A stretch of 64,000 bases of DNA from positions 4,437,001 through 4,501,000 of the forward strand of contig JAKOON010000013.1 of NCBI GenBank assembly GCA_022577435.1. The letters run 5' to 3'. A program made the position numbers and the translations under genes. Below are positions 47,184 through 61,484 of this stretch, piece by piece (position 1 is the stretch's first letter; each line of letters opens with the position of its first letter). The stretch comes from Embiotoca jacksoni. Lineage: Eukaryota; Chordata; Actinopteri; Embiotocidae. The notes below the pieces were generated by a model. That model saw only the letters and a program-made list of their open reading frames with translations, was not told the DNA's origin and ran no database searches.

Positions 47184-50100
47184 TATTTTTTTTTTTAACC
47201 CAGAGCTTTGTAAGTGTACTCAGTGCAGTTATAATACACCTGCATTTTCACATGGGCCCATTTGAAGCACTGTGGAAAAGTTTTGAGTACTTGAAAGCCA
47301 AAGCTGACTCACATTTAATGCTCCCTTGCTCTGATAACATTTTATTTCCATATTAGGGCTGGAGCAAAAATGGTCTTACGTGGGCTTTTTTTTTTAAGCT
47401 ACTGTTGCTCCATCACAATAAAGACACAAGTGAAATCAGGAGTCATTCTTTCTTCACGTTGTAAAGGCAGCATATTTTTAAAGAAAAGTAGATGGAAGAA
47501 AACTCCGGGATTCCCACTGAAGTGAAGGTAAACTACAAGTGTATGTGACAATTTACACTGGAAAGGAAGCATGTTTGTTGCAGAATGAGGCTGAATTTGA
47601 GTCACAATGTTGTCACCACTCAGGGGTGAGTCAGAGGGGAGGGAGGCCTGAAATTGACTTGATGATGAATCATTGATTGATATGGACTCCCTGAGGCGGA
47701 CAGACTCCACTTAAAATGGGAATTGCCCTGTTATAAAACAGATGGGGGGGAAAGTGATTTTTGGGACAACGTGAATGACCTACTGGCTTGAAAACCACAA
47801 CTTCCTGCATATGTTCACAGGCCTTCGTTCCTCTCTGTACACCCAATGGTGTTTTTTGTTGTTGTTGTAAATCTCCTTTTCCATCCCCTGTTTGTGTTCT
47901 CCATGCTCCTGCTTTTCTTCTGTTTATCGCTGTCCCCTTTTAGCTGATAGTCAATATATCATACGAGACCTGAGGTCACGTGTGTGAATGGATTAACACT
48001 GAGAGCGATAAAGTCATTAAGCAGGACCTTGGAGAATCTGTACAAAGATGATTTTCTTGTAGAGTAAATTAGTGCAGTGAACATTACCTACACTGTGTGA
48101 AATTGTTTAATCCTTTTAATCTCTCCATCTTCACCCCCCCTCCATTCGTTGAATCCCTCTCTTTCTTACTTCCTTCCCTCCTTATTTTCACCTCTCCTTC
48201 AGTCTATCCCTCATTATTTCCCCTTTCTTCTGTCCTCCCCCTCTCTTTCACTTCCTCTTTTTTTTTTCACTCGACTCGTCAACCACATTAGTTTCTTCTC
48301 GGTAAAGTCTTGGGAGAGCTTTTCATCTCCGTCTCGCTTCCATTCATGTGAACGGCTGCGGGGTCTTCGTCACACTCTGACATGCAAAAGTTCACAGAAG
48401 CTACTCATACATATCTAACACGCACGCACACTCTTTTTTTTTTTAATATACTTGTGGGAGACAGAAGCAGTGTGCACACTTCATTCATTGAAGGAATTTT
48501 GTGGTTTGTGCTTGTGCATGCAGATCAACTCACACACCCATGCGTACATTTGGTGTCTGTATTTATTTGGGTGCTACTGTGGGAACATGATTTTGGCTCG
48601 TCTGCAGCAGTAAAGAATCACAGTGTGGCTGCGATCCATTCATTCATCCCGGCACTTTTTAAAGGCGTCTTCTGTCTTTTAATTCGTCTGCTCAGACCCG
48701 AGTACATCAGGAGAAATGACGCTTGGGAAGCTTTAGATGGGGATATTTAGGAATTTGGGAGCAAGCCAAGCTGACGTTTCCCTCTACTTCCACTCTCTCT
48801 GCTAAACTAAGCTAATAATCTCCCTGATGTAGCTTCATACTTTGCTCGCTGAGTCAGGAGTGGTATTGATCTTCTCATGTAACTCCTGGCAAGAAAGTAA
48901 ATGCTTTTATAGAGTTGCAACAGTTAGTTGATTCATTGATGAGTCGATTAAAAAAAAAAAAAAAAAGTCATATCAACAGTTATTTGATGGCTCCAACTTC
49001 TGAAATGGGGGAAATGTGTTGATTTCTTGTCTTGCTATTACAGGAAAGGGGATATCTTTGGGTTTTGGACCATCGGTCAAACAAAACAATACGTTAGCTC
49101 GTCTTAAAAACAGTCCAAGATTGCAGGTATTCAGTTTATTCTCACACGGGTTAAAGAAAAGAATAAATTCTCACAGTTCCAATAGCTGGAGTCAGGAAGT
49201 CTTTGTGTTTTGCCTTGAACAGGGCCTTTCTTTGTTGGCATGTTAAGTGACTGGTAAGGTGACTGTCTATTTGCACGAGTGGAAGTCGGAGCTTTAAAGG
49301 TCAGAAAATGGCAGAAGTGAAGACGGTGGCATCTCGCTCTGCAGGATCACCGCCAGGTGTCCAGGCCGTTGCGGCGGCAGCGATTGCCACCACGGGAGTC
49401 GCGTGAATCTCTCTGCCATCTTGTGCACCTCTCTGAAAGACTCCGAGCATCCACTCAAACAGGACTGGTGAAAAGTCCCCTCTCCATTTGAGGATCAATA
49501 TTGTCATGTGACGTTCAGGAATATATGTGCAGACACAAGTCCAGGCGCCCCCACCCCCACCCCCAATCCTCCACCCGCCTCCCCTTTCTTCTTCCACAAT
49601 TCCCTTTCTGTCATGGCCTCCCCGCCGTCCTACTCCCATCTCGGCTAAGTGGATTTCCCGGCCAGCTCTGAGTGCTTTAGTACGCCGCTCTAATGAGACG
49701 GCATTATCTGCACACCACCTGTCTGCCTGCCAGCCAGCACCGCGCGCTGCTTTATCTGCGAGTGCGATGGAAGGTGTGAGGATATTAGTTTCAACAGTGT
49801 CATGTAGCCGGATATTCAGCAGAGCAGGTTGTGTTACTCTGTGTTGGCTGCAGCGTCTTGCTGTGGATGCTGCTGTGGATCAATTAGCGTCATACGGCCG
49901 ACACGATTCCTTCCTTCCTTCTTCTTTTTTGTACCGTCTAGTTCACAGGCTAACGTGGGCCCAGACAAAAGGAAGGAGTCGGGAGAATACACGGCTGCAG
50001 TGCTGCAAAATAGCCCAAAATATTTGACAACTTTCAGATATTTGTCGGTGCTGCTTATGCCGAGGTTATGCTGAGGTCAGTGAGCAGGACTTTTGTATTA

Positions 50101-53100
50101 ATCAGTTAGTTTTTAGTGCTTTCGTTCACCAATTAGCCAACAACAATCAGGCCAAACTGGGGATTTTACTTTCTTACCGGAATGTACTGTAAGTTCGGTC
50201 AAACGACCGTCAGTTGTTCAGTGGAGGTGTGATAAGAGTTGCAGTGTGTTTGTAACATTTCCTTGTTTTAGTTGGCAACCAAAACTGTGGGATATGTATG
50301 GAAACAATCTAAAATTGGATCCAAAGTGGAAAAGTTAAACCTGCCTGACCATAACTTGGACTGGCAGCCAAATGTTTGACGACCAAAGGGAATTAAGGCT
50401 TTTTTCCTTCATGCCCCTGAAATGCCATCAAACAAACGTGGACACTGGGTATTTTGAGGTATCTTGATTTTTATGTTTATGTGTGTGAGCAGCTTATAGT
50501 GATTGTAGAGAGCCTTTGAGAAACCAGAAGTAACTTACCTGGGTTTTTGACTGTCTGAGCAGGAGCCGTTCAGCCAAGCGACGGCAACAACACTGACTTT
50601 CAAATCGATGGAAAAATTCAATTTAGCTCTTCTGTAATGAAGTAAATAAGTTAAATATGCTTTGAAATTTAGTTTAGAAAAGGAGAAAGTATTTAAATGC
50701 TTATCAATTCAAGTCGGAGGGTGCTGGTTTCCCAACACGTACAGTGGAAGAAGTTCAATTCATTTAATGTCAAGGGTTACAGGAATGTCAGATTAACCAT
50801 TTCAGAATTGGTGTTCATAAACATCACAGACTAGTCAGTGACTGTGATAGTAATATTTATCTTACCATGCTACCACATAGCCTAAATGTCATATCCTAAA
50901 TATGATCCAAACCAGTATGATCAGGTCCATCTAACATTTTCGGATTCGTTCCACATCATTTCCACTTTTTGAGCCTACTTTCAGGAAGTCTGTGTGACTG
51001 CTGTAACACTTCAGTCAGGCATGTCTTCTTGATTTACATATTAAAAACAGGGCTGACTAAGAATATCTTTGCAGCTAAAAGCAGAAGTGACTTCTCAGTA
51101 CACTCTTAATGTAGAAGCAGCAGAAATTCAGAATTTGTTTTGTGGCTGTCAGCCAGTTTCCTTCCCTCAACGTGTGTTTTCAGCTCGGTTTCAGTCAGCT
51201 CGTTGCCGCTATAGTTTTGAAGCGGCGATGAACACGCTCGGACTAAAAACAGAGCAAATTAGAGCAATAATCTAACTGCAGTTTCTCTTCATTCCTCTTC
51301 CACCTCTGTCTTTCTCTACCTCCTGTTGTCTGTCTTTAATTCATTAATAAACACTCCGGCTGCTCTCTGTGCTCTGCAGGATGCAGCTTTTAACGAGCTT
51401 TGAAGTAATGACAACCAAGATAAGAGTCTTATTTCACCATCGAGGAGGAGGAGGAGGAGGAGGATCAGGATCATCTTTTTTTTGTAACTCCTGTGAATAG
51501 ACAGGGAGGTAATCATTTTTGAATTTTCTCGCAGATTAGCTTTCTTGAAATATCGAGATTCATCCTACATGGAAGTTCTCTCTGCAGCAGCTGCTTTTGC
51601 AGTTAAGTGTTCAGGAATTAGGATTTAGATTTATTGTGCAAACTGTTCATGCTTTTTCTTTGTATAAAGTAAGTTGCGGAGGCTTTTGGGGTACCAGACA
51701 GCTGCTGGTTTCTTCTTCAGCACATACGCATTTGCGGATTTTTAAGACTCTTCAGTTTTTCCGGACAGGATCTTCATAAAGCTCTCCACTCTTACAAAAA
51801 GCCCGGGAAAGAGAATCGAAGCAGTTAAGAAAAAGCCTGACACACCGACTTCCCACAAAGACCGTTTATAACCAGCAGGTTGTAGCAGCCAAGGTTTCTC
51901 CTCAGTCTGTGAGAACCAGCTGTTGTGGACACAGACGGCTGTTATTCCTGGACTCCAAGAAACAACTGCACCACTGATACGAACAGGATTTCGTATCCGA
52001 TCAGCTGATGCGAGAAGTCTCTGGTGGTAAAAACTCTGCCGGTGGCAACGTCAGGAATCACAGATTGAAGCTGATGCACATATTTTTAGATTCAGGGTGG
52101 TTTACACTTTCCATTTTGGATTTCTGTTATAAGAACATCCAAGAATATATTAGGAAGTCATTGAAAAATGTGCTTTTCTTTTTTAGTTTTCTTTACTGAC
52201 AGAGTATTCCAGTGATTTTTTTTTTTTTTTTTCCATCCATGAGTACATCGCAAGAGCCACTAAGCTTTTTCATTATGCCAATTTGCACTTGATTTTGTCA
52301 AAAGAGGCGTCCACAGCATCGAACGTTGACACCCCTTGGTTTAAATGATTAATCAATTATCAAGAGTGTTGCCTGTTTTTATGCCTCCTTGTTTTTGGGT
52401 TGTCCATGCGTCTGTCCTATTCTGGTGAATGGGACATCTCAATAACGATGAAATTTACTTCAAACTTGGCACAAATATTCTCTTGGTATAAAGGATAAAC
52501 GTAATAGTTTTTCGGGGTCAAAGGTTCAAGTCATTGTGACCTCGCATCTATTCTCGGAAACTGTGAGAATTGGCTGGTTTCCTCTGTTTTATATCATTGT
52601 TAAAAGAATATCTTTGGAGATTTGGACTATGTAACCTCACCTTAGGTTTTGGGAACAGTATTGGAAATTGTTAGTTTTCTTATTCCCCCTTTTTTCTTTT
52701 TTTACGTGTTGAAATAGCAGTTCCCATCAAGGAGCAGTCGGACCTGTTTTAAATCCAAATTAATCTTTGCAAGATTGTCAAATCACGTCACTGTTAACGT
52801 TGTATACACATTTGACGAGGGTTAAGCCCTTGCATTTGCCTGCAGCTGGTGGAAGAATACACTCTGGACTGAACACCAGTGATGTAGAACATTGTTTGTG
52901 TGACTAAATCTGCCAACTACAGTGACGATAATAAACACATTAGATTCAGCGGCCGGGGATGTCGCGTCAGCTTCCCACCCCTTCCCCTGCGCACTGTCCT
53001 CTGTGATTAAACATCTTTCGCACACTAACGAACTCTGCCTAGCAACAGCCTGCCCAATCAGCTTGTAGCCCCTGGATGTCACACAGACACTATTGAAGAG

Positions 53101-56100
53101 ATGGGTAGTAATGTGAGAGATCTGGGCTGCTGCAGTTATTGATTTTGTGTGCTCCAGCTTATTGTCCGTGTGTGAAAGAGATCTCGTGTAAACATCAGGG
53201 GCTCAGACGTCGGACAGCGGCTATCAATTCTGCCCCTTCAGTTTCTGAATACATTTCTCTGCTTCAGGTGTATTTTATGCGATTCTTCTGATGTATCATG
53301 CTCGGATTCAGCATTTTGTGACTCTCCTCTGCGGAATTATGTACTGCAGTTATACTGTATATGCAGTATGTAGTTCAAAAAGTACAAAAAGGCAGTGACT
53401 CATTGAACACTACGGTTTGCATTGCAGTACGGATATATTTTTTCTTCAGCTGCCCTCTGTGGTGTTAATGGAGTGAAGGGTACATTTAGAAACTGACCAA
53501 TTTATCGGTTGGACGATTTTATTGGCGTATTATTGACCTCACACAGATATCTGTGTCGGCGTATATGAAGACTATTTTTTTTAAAGAACATATTGCAGAA
53601 CATGATGCTTGCGGTAATTTATACATTTTTCTTTTGGGGTTTTTAATTATTCATAGTTATTTATAATTAATGTACAATTAATGGATGAGTTGATAAAACA
53701 TTTATAACTGTAAACATTTTTGATTACAGAGTCATTGTTTAAGTAGGTCTGGCAAATATATTGGTATTATATTAAAATCTTGACATGAGACTCGATATTG
53801 TCAAGCATTTTGAATATGGTATAAGTTTTGTCATTTCCTGGTTTTAAAGGCTCTATCACAGTGAAGTGATGTAATTGATGTAATTTTCTGAATTTACCAG
53901 ACTGCTCGAACTTCATCCACTTAGTTATTATATCCACATTGCTGATGGTTATTTATAAAAAAAAAAATCTCATTGTGTAAACGTTTCGTGAAAGTACCAA
54001 ATTGCTGCAATATCGATGTCAAGCTATTACATTTAAAATATTGTGGGGTTTGATTTTGTCAATACTGCCCAGTCTTAACTTGTATATCAAGGAAAAAGGC
54101 TTAAATATTTGCTGGTTCAGACTTGTTAAATATTCTGATTTTCTGCTTGTTGGCTCTTTTATATCGTAATATATTTGCATTTGGGCCTCTTAGTTCGACA
54201 AAATACACATTTTCACAACATGATTTTGGCCTCTGGGGAAGTGTGATAAATGTTTTTCACTATTTTGACATTTTATAGACTAAACAATAAATGTATGTGT
54301 TAAAAAAAATACATCTAAATTTCTTAAAGGAAAACGTGTACTGAATATACAGAAGTTTCTGTTGGTGTCGACCCATTACAGACAGACATTTTGTGGACGC
54401 CACACACATTATTATTCAGAGTGGAGTTAGTTAGAATAGCTGTGAGTCTATTTTGAAAATACAGCTTGTTAAATCAGTTAAAAATGCAGCACTGAATGTA
54501 CAGAAAGTCGTGTCTTATTCTGTGACTTTGTTTTCCGTCCTCAGTACTGGATCAATGAGTTCACCAGCTCTCTGGGCATCGGAGTCTTTCACTCAGGAAT
54601 TGAGATCTATGGAAGAGGTAAGGTTACCCAGAAATATGACACCACCTACATCAGCTCATCTGCCCGAGGATGCAGTTTCAGAGAGGAGGCTGTTTTTATA
54701 GCTCACAATACATAATACACACGTCACTGTGTTTCCTCCCAAATATCGCTGTCTAAAAATATGTGTTTTATAACGTTACCGGCTCAATTGTGTGTTTTCT
54801 TCTTGTGTGTGTGTTTAAGAGTTTGCCTATGGCGGACACCCGTACCCATTCTCAGGGATCTTTGAGATTTCACCCAGCGATGCAACTGAACTCGGCGACA
54901 CCTTTAAGTTCAAGTAAGTATGAGATGTTTGGTGCGTGTGCGTGTGCGTGTGTCCATTGCTGTCAGGGACTTTGCTGGATTTATTGAAAGTCAAACAGTC
55001 ATTATCCAGTTCTTCAGTGAGTCAGTCACACAGTCAGTAATTCAGTCAGGTTGCAACTCCTGAGTCTGTCAGACCGTCTGCTAATTCACTCAATAGTGTG
55101 TGAATCAGCAAGAGAGTCAGTCACTCAGTCCACTAGGGCGGGGCGATATCGTGGTGATCCTGGTGATTTATTCGGGAAAAAAACAAAACCCTCAATAACA
55201 ATGAAAAACGGATGACTAATTTATGAAAAATGTATTCGACCTGCACAATCACCCCATCGTATCGGAGAGATGCATCAGGCCAAAACAAGAAAGTAAACAC
55301 ACACATGATGTTTGAAAAAGTAAAAATGAGCAACCACAACTCTCCTTAATTGTTGTGGTCTGTTGAAATGAACTTTAACAAGCCTTTTCCAACATGTAAA
55401 AAGGTCATGTTAGCATCCCATCGTGTGTTCACAAAGCTAAGTCTGCGCTGCGAAACCTGCCATCTCTACCAATAGGAACCGAGCTATTGTTGACATCCAA
55501 CAGACGTGTTGAATTCATTATTAAAGCAGATTACTGCAGTGTAATCTATGTTGTCCGGTTACATGGGTAGCCTGGTTTCTCTGAGTAACCTCGTGCATGT
55601 AAAGGTTAGCGAGTCAGCCAGCTATTTACCAAGTCATGAACTGCTGGATACACTCGGCACTTTAATGCTGGCACCGTAAGCTTGTGTCAGGTTTGGGTCA
55701 CAAGTTACCAACTGAATTAAAAAAAAAAAAAAAAAAAAGCACCCATCAAATAAACATCATACAACGGTCGCTTTGTTCATGACTCATTGATCTGTTCACG
55801 AGATTACAGGCCTTGTCAGTGAATGCTGTTCACTGCTGCAGCTGGAAGAACAGACTCACGAAACACATGGGTAGAAAGTACAGCATGTGACAGACATTTT
55901 TTTTCTTTTCACACTTTTTCCTCGTGGTTCACAGCCGCTGACGCGTACAAAGTGAAAGAAAATGAAAGATTACGCAGCGAAAAAGTAGAAAATGTCCTCA
56001 CTCATCATGCGCGTAGGATGTTGTGGACAAGTTAAAAGAAGGAAACTGAGAATGAAACTGCTGCGGAATAATTTTCATTTCTTTGTACCTATAATGCAGT

Positions 56101-56529
56101 ACAATACATCTTTCTACTGACCATGTGGTGTTTGCATATTGGACTGCAGTGTGTTGTACAGTCTCAGTGATATTTTTTTTGATCCTGCACACGATTAGAT
56201 GAGGTGGAAAAGAACAAGCTGCATGAGCATCAGGACTGCGAAAGCCAACTGTGTAAAACCCAGCGTGTGCTCTCAAAAAACCAGAGGTGTCGGGGCTGAA
56301 AACAAGAAGCTTTCGCCGTGATTGTGGGACCTTTGTTTCACAAGAGTGCAGCGTAAATGCCGGATTTGTTAGATTTGTACTGCGGCTGAAGTAGAGTCGG
56401 TGAAACGGTAGAGAAACCAGTCGGTTCAATATGTTTGGTGCGAGTCTGTCTATCCTGAGCTACTGTGCTGCGGAGTATTACTTCTGCTCTAGTTGATCTG
56501 CCCTGTGGCTTTAGACAGACTCTGCCCGT

Positions 56530-56612
<83 letters not shown>

Positions 56613-58579
56613 CGTCTCCATGCGGGCCACTAGACCATAAGTATGGATCATCTGGGACAAATGCCTGCATATTATCCCACTGTGACGTGTCCCAGCCAAG
56701 AGAATCCAACACCGTCAGACTAAAATCATGTGTTTTCCTGTCGGTAATGCAGGAAATGAGCAACAACTCTGATCATCCTAATCAACTCTAACCGTTCTTG
56801 AAGTATGAAAGAGAGACGGCGGATGTGAAGAATTGTCATAACTTTTTCCACAGCAATTTTTTCCATGTCTGAGTGGAGCTTTAGTTAACATTTAAACGAT
56901 ATCTACTTATGTCGGACTCACTAAAATCCTTTCCTTTAGCAGGTAAAGTAGAAGCCAACATCCCATGTGTGAAAAGGCACAAACCCTTTCCAAGACTTGT
57001 TATTGTACAGACATAATGTTTTTGTATTTTTCTCCTCCAACCGTTATTTCCGTGTCACTCTTGACAGATTCACCAAATTCTGTACAATGCAAAAACTTGT
57101 CATTAATTTCTCATTTGAACTTGAATGCCATGTGATAAGAGTTTTATCATTAGATAATCAAAACCTCTTAAATTACCACGTAAGGCGACCAGCTTGGAAA
57201 TCCTTGGACAGAAACACTCCACACCAAATAGCAGAGTATTAAAGTTTTATGTTTGTTTGGGCCCGTCACAATTATTAAATAATCGTTGGATTGCAATTAT
57301 TTGAACTGACTGCGATCATTTTGCATAATCATCAGAATACATTTGATTCATGTGTATAACAAAAAGAATCCATAAAACTAGCAAAAATATCACATTTCTG
57401 TTTTCCCTGTTTGAGATTTGACTGCATTTTCTTCTTTTTTTTAAAATGATGTCATCTTGCTTATACTTACTTATACTAACTGTAGAATAAAATGAAACAC
57501 AAATGACAAATTGTTAATTGCAGTTATTTTTTGATAAATAATCGTCTCCCTCCGTCTTTGTAGAGAAGCCATAGTCCTGGGCAGCACAGACTTCACAGAG
57601 GAGGACGTGGAGCGGATCGTGGAGGAAATGGGGAAGGAGTACAAAGGCAACGCCTACCACCTCATGCACAAGAATTGCAACCACTTCTCCTCAGCACTGT
57701 CGGAGGTACGTACTTCGTAAACGCCCTCGCGTCGCTGCGGAGGAACTCACGGCGACTTGTTTAGTTCTCCTCACCCGCACCTTCAACCGAGTCCTGAAAT
57801 GTAATCCTTTACTTTGTGTGAAAAGAAGTAGAGTCCCCACAATGTGACGAATAATACAAGCTTGTGGACATACACGTACATGTAGATGACCTGATATGAG
57901 GTGCAAAAAAACCCAACAGGCTCAGTTAAGTTAAGTGTACATCTTGATTTTTTTAAAATTTTTTTGAATGCCTCCACAGCAGCGACAGCCTTCGCTAGAG
58001 AAATTATGTTTTTGGTATGTGTTGGCCTCACTAAACACGCTTGTGGCCCATAACGCCATAATTCATGAGCTAATTATGACATCATTTCACACAAATGTCT
58101 AACGGGATGAAAAGACGAAGTGGTGACATTTAATATCCAAAAGGTCAAAGGTCAACTTTACAGGAACATTACAATTTTGCTGCAAAAGCATTCTTCTGGC
58201 CATTATTTAATACATAACTCAGGAAAAGAAGGAGCGATTGTGACTGTATTTCACATTTGGTGTGATACCATATTGGTGACACTAATCTTGGGTGTCGACC
58301 TTTAAATTTTTATGGCTCTTCTGTGTTGTCGGGTTAACGATGTGTGTGACTCAGCCACGTCGGTAGAATTTGTGTCACCTTGGCAGCAAACATCCATATG
58401 GAAAACTCTGTGTTCGATCAGAATCGGCTTTATTGGTGAAATTCTTTCAAAGTCTTCCCTTCGTATATTATAGGAGTCCAGACAGACATGAATGTAAACT
58501 GCAATTTTACTGGAGGCATAAAACAGAGGCCATAATTCTAGTTTCCGTCCTCTGTGTGTGTGGGGGGGGGGTAGGGGGG

Positions 58580-58617
<38 letters not shown>

Positions 58618-58741
58618 GTGTGGTTCCAATCGGCTTATCCTGGTGTGACTAATGAGCAGAAGTCTTACAGTTAGCATCTAGCACTGAGATGGGGATTAGG
58701 ACACTGATACAAGCCCAGACACGCCGAGCCATCTGGGAAAC

Positions 58742-58823
<82 letters not shown>

Positions 58824-61484
58824 ATACAGTGATAAAACACACATCTAAATAAATGCGCCCTTTCAAATGCAGATATTGAAACCAGGCACACAAAACTGCA
58901 TCACATCAATATAACATTGACACCAATTTAAACGTATGCGGTAGTGACACGTGGGCGCACACAGTTGCCATCGGGAGGCAGACTTTCCCTCTGGGTTTTA
59001 TTTTCGTGTTTACTGTCACCTCATTACCATGACTTAAAGAGAGAGCGAGGAGGAAACGATTGGACGCGTTGACGGTTGTTGCAGTTTTGAAAGATCAAGC
59101 ATAACAATGAATTCTCCAGAGAGAGCACGTTTGATGTGCGCGACTCTGACGTCAGTCCCCTTTCTGAGCAGCGAATCAACACACCGAACTCCCGTCAACA
59201 CTCCGGTTCTGTCTCATTATGCGAGTCCATTATCTGGAGACATCTGTGCACTGTTGTTCATCTGAGAGACGGACGGGGAGGCACAAAACCAAAACCAGGA
59301 ACTCCAGGACATTTGAATGTAGGACGGTTTAATTGAAAATCAGTACACCTGCTGCAGTGGCGTCTCCATTGGGTCAGTTTTCCCCTTTTGGCTATTCAAA
59401 GTGGACATATTGAGCATCACAAAGGGATCTCAGGCTAGATACCGCTCTCCTGCTGTCACGTGTCATCAACTGCCAATCTTCTGCTCTAATAGCTATTTCT
59501 ACTTAAACAGTGCATAAACCGACATGTGTAATCATGATAAGTCATCAACTTAAACCCTTACAGAACATTTTAGCATCTTTTGAGCGACTTGCTTTGGTTT
59601 TACATCCCATGACTTTACTGCTTTGGTTCACTCATACACACCGCTTTCACAGATCATACCTGTAACCTGCCCAGCAACAAACTGCAAACGGACGAAGTCA
59701 GCAAACAGCTTAAAATGCATATATTTTTCCTTGGGAGGTGGTAGAGGCCGAAAACTGAGCAAAAAGTAGAGTATCTGATGGATGTGTTGACAAGCCATTG
59801 TTGGCTAACGTGCTCGGTGTAGCTTCAGACAAGACAATTCAAAAGTGCTTTACATGAGGCATAAAAGGCATAAAGACAAGACGTGAGACTGGATTGTGTA
59901 AAAAGATAAACCAAACGTAGGCTACAATTGAATAAAACAGATTAAGCACAGAAAAAGCACCACGGCTGCAGTAAAGTGTAATATCGCCAGGAGGGAGGTA
60001 ATATATGTCAGGGCTATTTACAGCTTGTTGTACTGCCTCCAAAGTGGCCAAAAGAGTGAATGCAGGTTTTAGGTGGCCTGACAAAGATCCTCTGTTGCGT
60101 TTCCTTTTCCTGCCTCCTATTTTTCTCCTCTGTTGCCTCCTGGTTATTATTATTATTTTTTTTTTTATCAGGAATCACACTCGCCACCTGCTATAAAGGG
60201 CAGCTTATCTGTCATGAGGAAGGCCTGTTGGCGATTTGAAAGCTAGTTTTGAGAGCATTTCTGCAAGCACATAACAACAGTTTGAATTGCTACAGTATTT
60301 CTGTGTCAGTCAAAACACTAATAAACAGGTGATTTTCATGGATTAGCTTCGTCTCTTTGCTGGATGTTGGCCTCCTCCTCCTCCTCCCTCAGGTTGTGAG
60401 ATCATCAGTGATGTAGTCATAATACAGAGGAGGCGCTGGTGTTTTGCATTTTCTTCTTGTCAAAACATTCCTGAAGAAAGTGAGGAATCCTGTGGCTGCA
60501 GCACAAACAAACTGTTTAATCTCGTAGCTTCTGTTTGGCAGCGTTTGATGTGCACAACATGCAGAATCAGCTGCTTTGCAAGGCGAGTGTAGTTAAAAGC
60601 AAATCCACTGTCCCCCGTCTCGTCGTGCATCTTAAAAGGCCGCCTGTCAGCAGCTTCGGTAAATGTACTGATAAAAGCACAATTAAGCCCTTTGACTGGG
60701 AAAACACTTTGAGTTTCTTGGAAGCCACTTGATGATAATTATCCTTCATGCAGACGGAGTTGCTGCCTGTGCCGGCATGCTGGTATGTTAAGAGGCGAGA
60801 GAAATATCCAGCAGACCTTTCAAAAGGTCCAACCGGACCTGCTCATGTACAGTTGGATAAAGCACCAGTTTCTTTAAAACGGAGAAAGTCAGGAAATTCC
60901 AGGGAAGGGCAGGATATATTTTCTGGTTATGCATTTATTGTTTCAGATTTATTTCTTCCACAACGAGCTCAGCCATACGGGCATACTTCTGACTTTATAA
61001 ACACGTAATATGTTTACGTATGTATGAAATTATTTCTAATGTCGTCTTACTCTCTGAAACATTGCATCCGAGAGCTATAAAGTGATGATTTACTTGGTGG
61101 AAGTTGGATTTTTGTTCATCCATTTGTTCCCACCATTTAAAGCCGTGTTAATGAACCCCTCTTTCTGTCTTTGTTTTCCCTCTTCCTTTCTCCCTCTCTC
61201 CTCAGATCCTGTGCGGCAGGGAGATCCCTCGCTGGGTCAACCGCCTGGCCTACTTCAGCTCCTGCGTGCCATTTCTCCAGAGCTGCCTGCCCAAAGAGTG
61301 GCTGACCCCGGCTGCCTTACAGTCCAGCGTGAGCCAGGAGCTCCACGCCGGGGGAGAGCTGGAGGAGGCGGAGGACGCCGCGGCCACGGCCTCCCTGGCC
61401 TCCATGTCGCCCTGCTCACCTTCATCCTCCTCCAGCCCCTCCTCCTCTTTGCCTCGTCACTCTCGCCACCAGCCCCGGCGGTAG
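46703..61484 (+). CDS. desi2: Desumoylating/deubiquitinating isopeptidase 2 (PPPDE family), 5 coding exons, complete
   Basis: PPPDE-superfamily cysteine isopeptidase, cytosolic; in mammals DESI2 has been reported with deubiquitinating or deSUMOylating activity. Exons: 46703-46741, 54545-54617, 54820-54913, 57564-57705, 61206-61484; 208 aa (human 194). The catalytic pair is visible: His29 in [19 protein letters not shown] and Cys107 in [16 protein letters not shown]. The segment [14 protein letters not shown] then [19 protein letters not shown] is almost identical to human. The last exon adds a Ser/Pro-rich tail after the [14 protein letters not shown] acidic stretch, ending RHSRHQPRR; this tail is longer than in human. 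The start at [13 protein letters not shown] has a good Kozak context; an in-frame ATG at 46693 would add MPA. Intron 1 is 7.8 kb and intron 4 is 3.5 kb. Confidence 0.95.
46742..54544 (+). other. desi2: desi2 intron 1, no nested gene recognised
   Basis: A 7.8-kb intron without recognisable exons on either strand. It contains a TA run (47156-47184), a pyrimidine-rich stretch (about 48120-48270), a less A+T-rich block at about 49300-49800 and a copy of the AGGTCA-bearing dispersed repeat at about 52380-52570. The Gly-rich and Pro-rich open frames at 49300-50030 come from base composition, not from a known protein. Confidence 0.65.
52380..52570. repeat. Dispersed AGGTCA repeat, copy 2 (diverged)
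   Basis: ATGCCTCCTTG, GGTGAATGGGACATCTCAAT and CTTGGCACAAATATTCTCTT lead into GGGGTCAAAGGTTCAAGTCA and TTGTGACCTC. This is the same order as in the copy at 16940-17420. Confidence 0.6.
56530..56608. repeat. (CA)n microsatellite in desi2 intron 3
   Basis: An uninterrupted CA run of about 79 bp. Confidence 0.97.
58020..58320. repeat. Dispersed AGGTCA repeat, copy 3
   Basis: GTGGCCCATAACGCCATAAT, CTAATTATGACATCATTTCA, CACAAATGTCTAACGGGATG and ATCCAAAAGGTCAAAGGTCA can be matched phrase by phrase to 17290-17400. It ends near GGGTGTCGACC. It lies in desi2 intron 4. Confidence 0.75.
58576..58822. repeat. Inverted pair of (TG)n and (CA)n microsatellites in desi2 intron 4
   Basis: A TG run at about 58580-58614 and a CA run at about 58740-58820 lie about 125 bp apart on the same strand, so the transcript could fold into a long GU/AC hairpin. 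Confidence 0.92.

Noticed and set aside
49301..50027. Open frames of 112 and 166 aa on both strands in desi2 intron 1
   Set aside because: They are Gly- or Pro-rich from local base composition, with no splice context and no similarity to known proteins.
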